Below the pieces are notes generated by a model that was given only the letters and a program-made list of their open reading frames with translations, did no database searches and was not told the origin of the DNA. Of a stretch of 6,295 nucleotides of DNA, positions 4,458 to 6,295 are shown piece by piece (within the stretch, counting starts at the first letter, position 1; every line of letters begins with the position of its first letter). The translations under genes were made by a program, and so were the position numbers. Source of the stretch: Clostridia bacterium (lineage in GTDB: Bacteria > Bacillota > Clostridia > Christensenellales > HGM11417); contig JAQVSX010000021.1 of the NCBI GenBank assembly GCA_028700355.1, forward strand, positions 1 to 6,295, in the 5' to 3' direction.

Positions 4458-6295
4458 ATGCAAAACAGACAAGCGCCTATGCAGAATAAAAAAACAGACG
4501 GTTTCGCTAGAGGTCCACGCCGAGGCGGATTTGCCGTTCCTTCTCAAAAAGCTAAGGACTTTAAAGGCACGCTTAAAAAATTGTTAAGGTATTTAAAGCC
4601 TCAGATTAATATATTAGTGGTAATAATCTTTGTCGCAATACTCTCTACAATATTTTCTATTGCCGCACCTAAACTTATAGCAAGCAATATAACAAACCCT
4701 TTGGTTACGGCAATTTCCAGCAATGGCGCAATTGCGGATTGGAATTCTATTATCAAATGGATTATAATTTTAGCGGCGATATATACCCTTTCGGCGTTTT
4801 TAAGTTTTTTATCTCATTTTATTGCCGTTAAATTATCGCAAGCCGTAGTATATAATATGAGAAAGGACATAAAGGCAAAACTTAACAAGCTGCCTTTAAA
4901 GTATTATGACAACAGTACGATAGGCAATACTCTTTCGGTAATAACAAACGATATAGATTTAATAAGCACCACATTGCAACAAAGCCTTACACAGATAATA
5001 ACAAGCGTAATAACTATAATAGGCGTATTTATAATGATGTTGACAATCAGCGTTTTGCTTGCTTTAATTACGTTACTTGCTATGCCTGCTTTTGCAATTT
5101 TTACAGTAATAATAATGAAAAAATCACAAAAACAGTTTATATTGCAGCAGAAAAATTTAGGCGATTTAAACGGGCATATTGAAGAAATATATAACGGTCA
5201 AACTGAAATTAAATTGTTTAATAAAGAAGAGCAATGCGCACAAGACTTTGAAAAAATAAATAAAAAATTAACGGCGGCAAGTATAAAGGCGCAATTTTTA
5301 AGCGGCATTGTATTTCCCGTACTGCGCTTTATTAATAACATAAGCTATGTCGGCGTAGTAATTTTAGGCGGTGTGCTTGCGGGAGGTAAGCCTCCGCTTT
5401 CTCTGGGAGATATTCAGGCTTTTTTACAATACTCTAACAGTTTTTCTCAGCCTATACTAAATACCGCCCAGCTTGCGAATGTTTTGCAGTCTACCGTTGC
5501 CGCAGCAGAAAGGGTATTTGAAATATTAGAGCAGGAAGAAGAAAAGCAGTCTGATAAAGAAGAAAATATAAAAGACAATTTTAGCGGAAAGGTCGTGTTT
5601 GAAAATGTTTCTTTTTCATATTCAAAGGAAAAAGAGCTTATTAAAAACCTTAATTTAAATATAGAAAAGGGTTCTAAAATAGCTATTGTGGGGCCTACCG
5701 GGGCGGGAAAAACAACGCTTGTCAATTTGCTGATGAGATTTTACGATATTGACGGCGGCACTATATACATTGACGGGTATAATATTAACGGTATATCCCG
5801 CCATGCGCTGAGGGATATTTTCGGAATGGTGCTGCAAGATACATGGCTTTTTAACGGAACAATAAAAGAGAACATTGCTTACGGAAATGAAAACGCTTCT
5901 ATGGAAGAGATAATAGATGCCGCTAAAAAGGCACATATTCATCATCATATAATGACGCTTAAAGACGGATACGATACTGTGCTCAGCGAGAATGCATCAA
6001 ATATATCGCAGGGACAAAAGCAGTTGCTTACGATAGCGAGGGCGATACTTAAAAACCCAAAAATATTGATACTTGACGAGGCTACAAGCTCTGTCGATAC
6101 CCGCACGGAGCAGCTCATTCAAGATGCAATGAATGCAATGACCAACGACAGAACAAGCTTTATAATTGCGCACAGGCTTTCGACAATAAAAAATGCGTCT
6201 ATAATACTTGTAATGGATAAAGGCAATATTATAGAGCAGGGCTCACATCAGCAGCTTATGCAAAGAAAGGGCTTTTATTATGATTTATACAGCAG
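4458..6295 (+). CDS. ABC exporter half-transporter, catalytic partner subunit (3' end cut)
   Basis: An open frame of 612 codons with no stop before the window edge; relatives are about 600-640 residues, so only a few residues are probably missing. The N-terminus is cytoplasmic and Arg/Gly-rich (FARGPRRGGF, 16-25), then membrane helices near 51-72, 98-120, 177-197 and 200-220, plus two around 290-350, with no large extracellular insert. The ATPase has Walker A GPTGAGKT (412-419, Lys418), Q-loop Gln460, a degenerate signature ISQGQ (516-520) instead of LSGGQ, Walker B ILDE with catalytic Glu541, and H-loop His572 (AHRLST). It thus supplies the working Walker motifs, while the upstream subunit supplies the working signature. 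A run of four His within five residues (493-497, HIHHH) lies in the helical subdomain. The ATG at 4458 is two bases after the previous stop; GAGGAG at 4441-4446, inside the upstream gene's end, is its ribosome binding site. Met8 is a less likely start. Substrate unknown. Confidence 0.92.
   Translation, partial: MQNRQAPMQNKKTDGFARGPRRGGFAVPSQKAKDFKGTLKKLLRYLKPQINILVVIIFVAILSTIFSIAAPKLIASNITNPLVTAISSNGAIADWNSIIKWIIILAAIYTLSAFLSFLSHFIAVKLSQAVVYNMRKDIKAKLNKLPLKYYDNSTIGNTLSVITNDIDLISTTLQQSLTQIITSVITIIGVFIMMLTISVLLALITLLAMPAFAIFTVIIMKKSQKQFILQQKNLGDLNGHIEEIYNGQTEIKLFNKEEQCAQDFEKINKKLTAASIKAQFLSGIVFPVLRFINNISYVGVVILGGVLAGGKPPLSLGDIQAFLQYSNSFSQPILNTAQLANVLQSTVAAAERVFEILEQEEEKQSDKEENIKDNFSGKVVFENVSFSYSKEKELIKNLNLNIEKGSKIAIVGPTGAGKTTLVNLLMRFYDIDGGTIYIDGYNINGISRHALRDIFGMVLQDTWLFNGTIKENIAYGNENASMEEIIDAAKKAHIHHHIMTLKDGYDTVLSENASNISQGQKQLLTIARAILKNPKILILDEATSSVDTRTEQLIQDAMNAMTNDRTSFIIAHRLSTIKNASIILVMDKGNIIEQGSHQQLMQRKGFYYDLYS

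Noticed and set aside
5447..5948. Two overlapping minus-strand open frames (92 and 97 codons)
   Set aside because: Both are antisense to the strongly conserved ATPase domain of the second ABC gene and overlap each other; neither has a ribosome binding site or recognisable product.
5934..5948. His-rich HIHHH stretch in the second ABC subunit as a metal-binding site
   Set aside because: Related exporters, as I recall them, have a similar 'AHxHHF' at this place in the helical subdomain, so it is more likely a family variant than a metal site.

Overview
The window (6,295 bases, AT-rich, most wobble positions A or T, isoleucine ATA used freely, strong GGAGG-type ribosome binding sites) looks like chromosomal DNA of a low-GC, Gram-positive type anaerobe. 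The protein families fit a member of the Clostridia; this is inferred from style and gene content, not from a marker gene.

Layout. Bases 1-236 hold the start of a minus-strand gene for a PRC-barrel protein, cut by the left edge. A short divergent intergenic region (237-393) carries a sigma-A-like promoter and a good ribosome binding site for the plus-strand genes, and a -10-like box for the minus-strand gene. From 394 to the right edge, four plus-strand genes are packed tightly: a PHP-domain metallohydrolase (394-1086), an AEC-family membrane transporter overlapping it by one base (1086-2039), and two ABC exporter half-transporters (2086-4455 and 4458 to beyond 6295) two bases apart. No convincing terminator lies between any of the four, so they may form one transcript. 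The 46-base gap before the ABC pair contains a small perfect inverted repeat that could mark separate control.

How the genes fit together. The two ABC proteins form a clear asymmetric heterodimer. The first subunit has Asp in place of the catalytic Glu and Gln in place of the H-loop His, but an intact SGGQ signature. The second has an intact Glu and His but a degenerate SQGQ signature. Paired head to tail, this gives one competent and one degenerate ATP site, as in known heterodimeric exporters of the BmrCD, TM287/288 and LmrCD type. The substrate is unknown. The PHP protein and AEC transporter probably act together or are at least translationally coupled, but no substrate can be read from the sequence.

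The most unusual element is the roughly 220-residue extracytoplasmic insert between the first two membrane helices of the first ABC subunit. It contains an apparent internal duplication (KYART ... NGxPxxG twice, underlain by a 17-base exact repeat) and five regularly recurring D-x-x-G turns. I see no mobile element, CRISPR array, tRNA or rRNA, and no convincing undescribed system beyond this extracellular domain.
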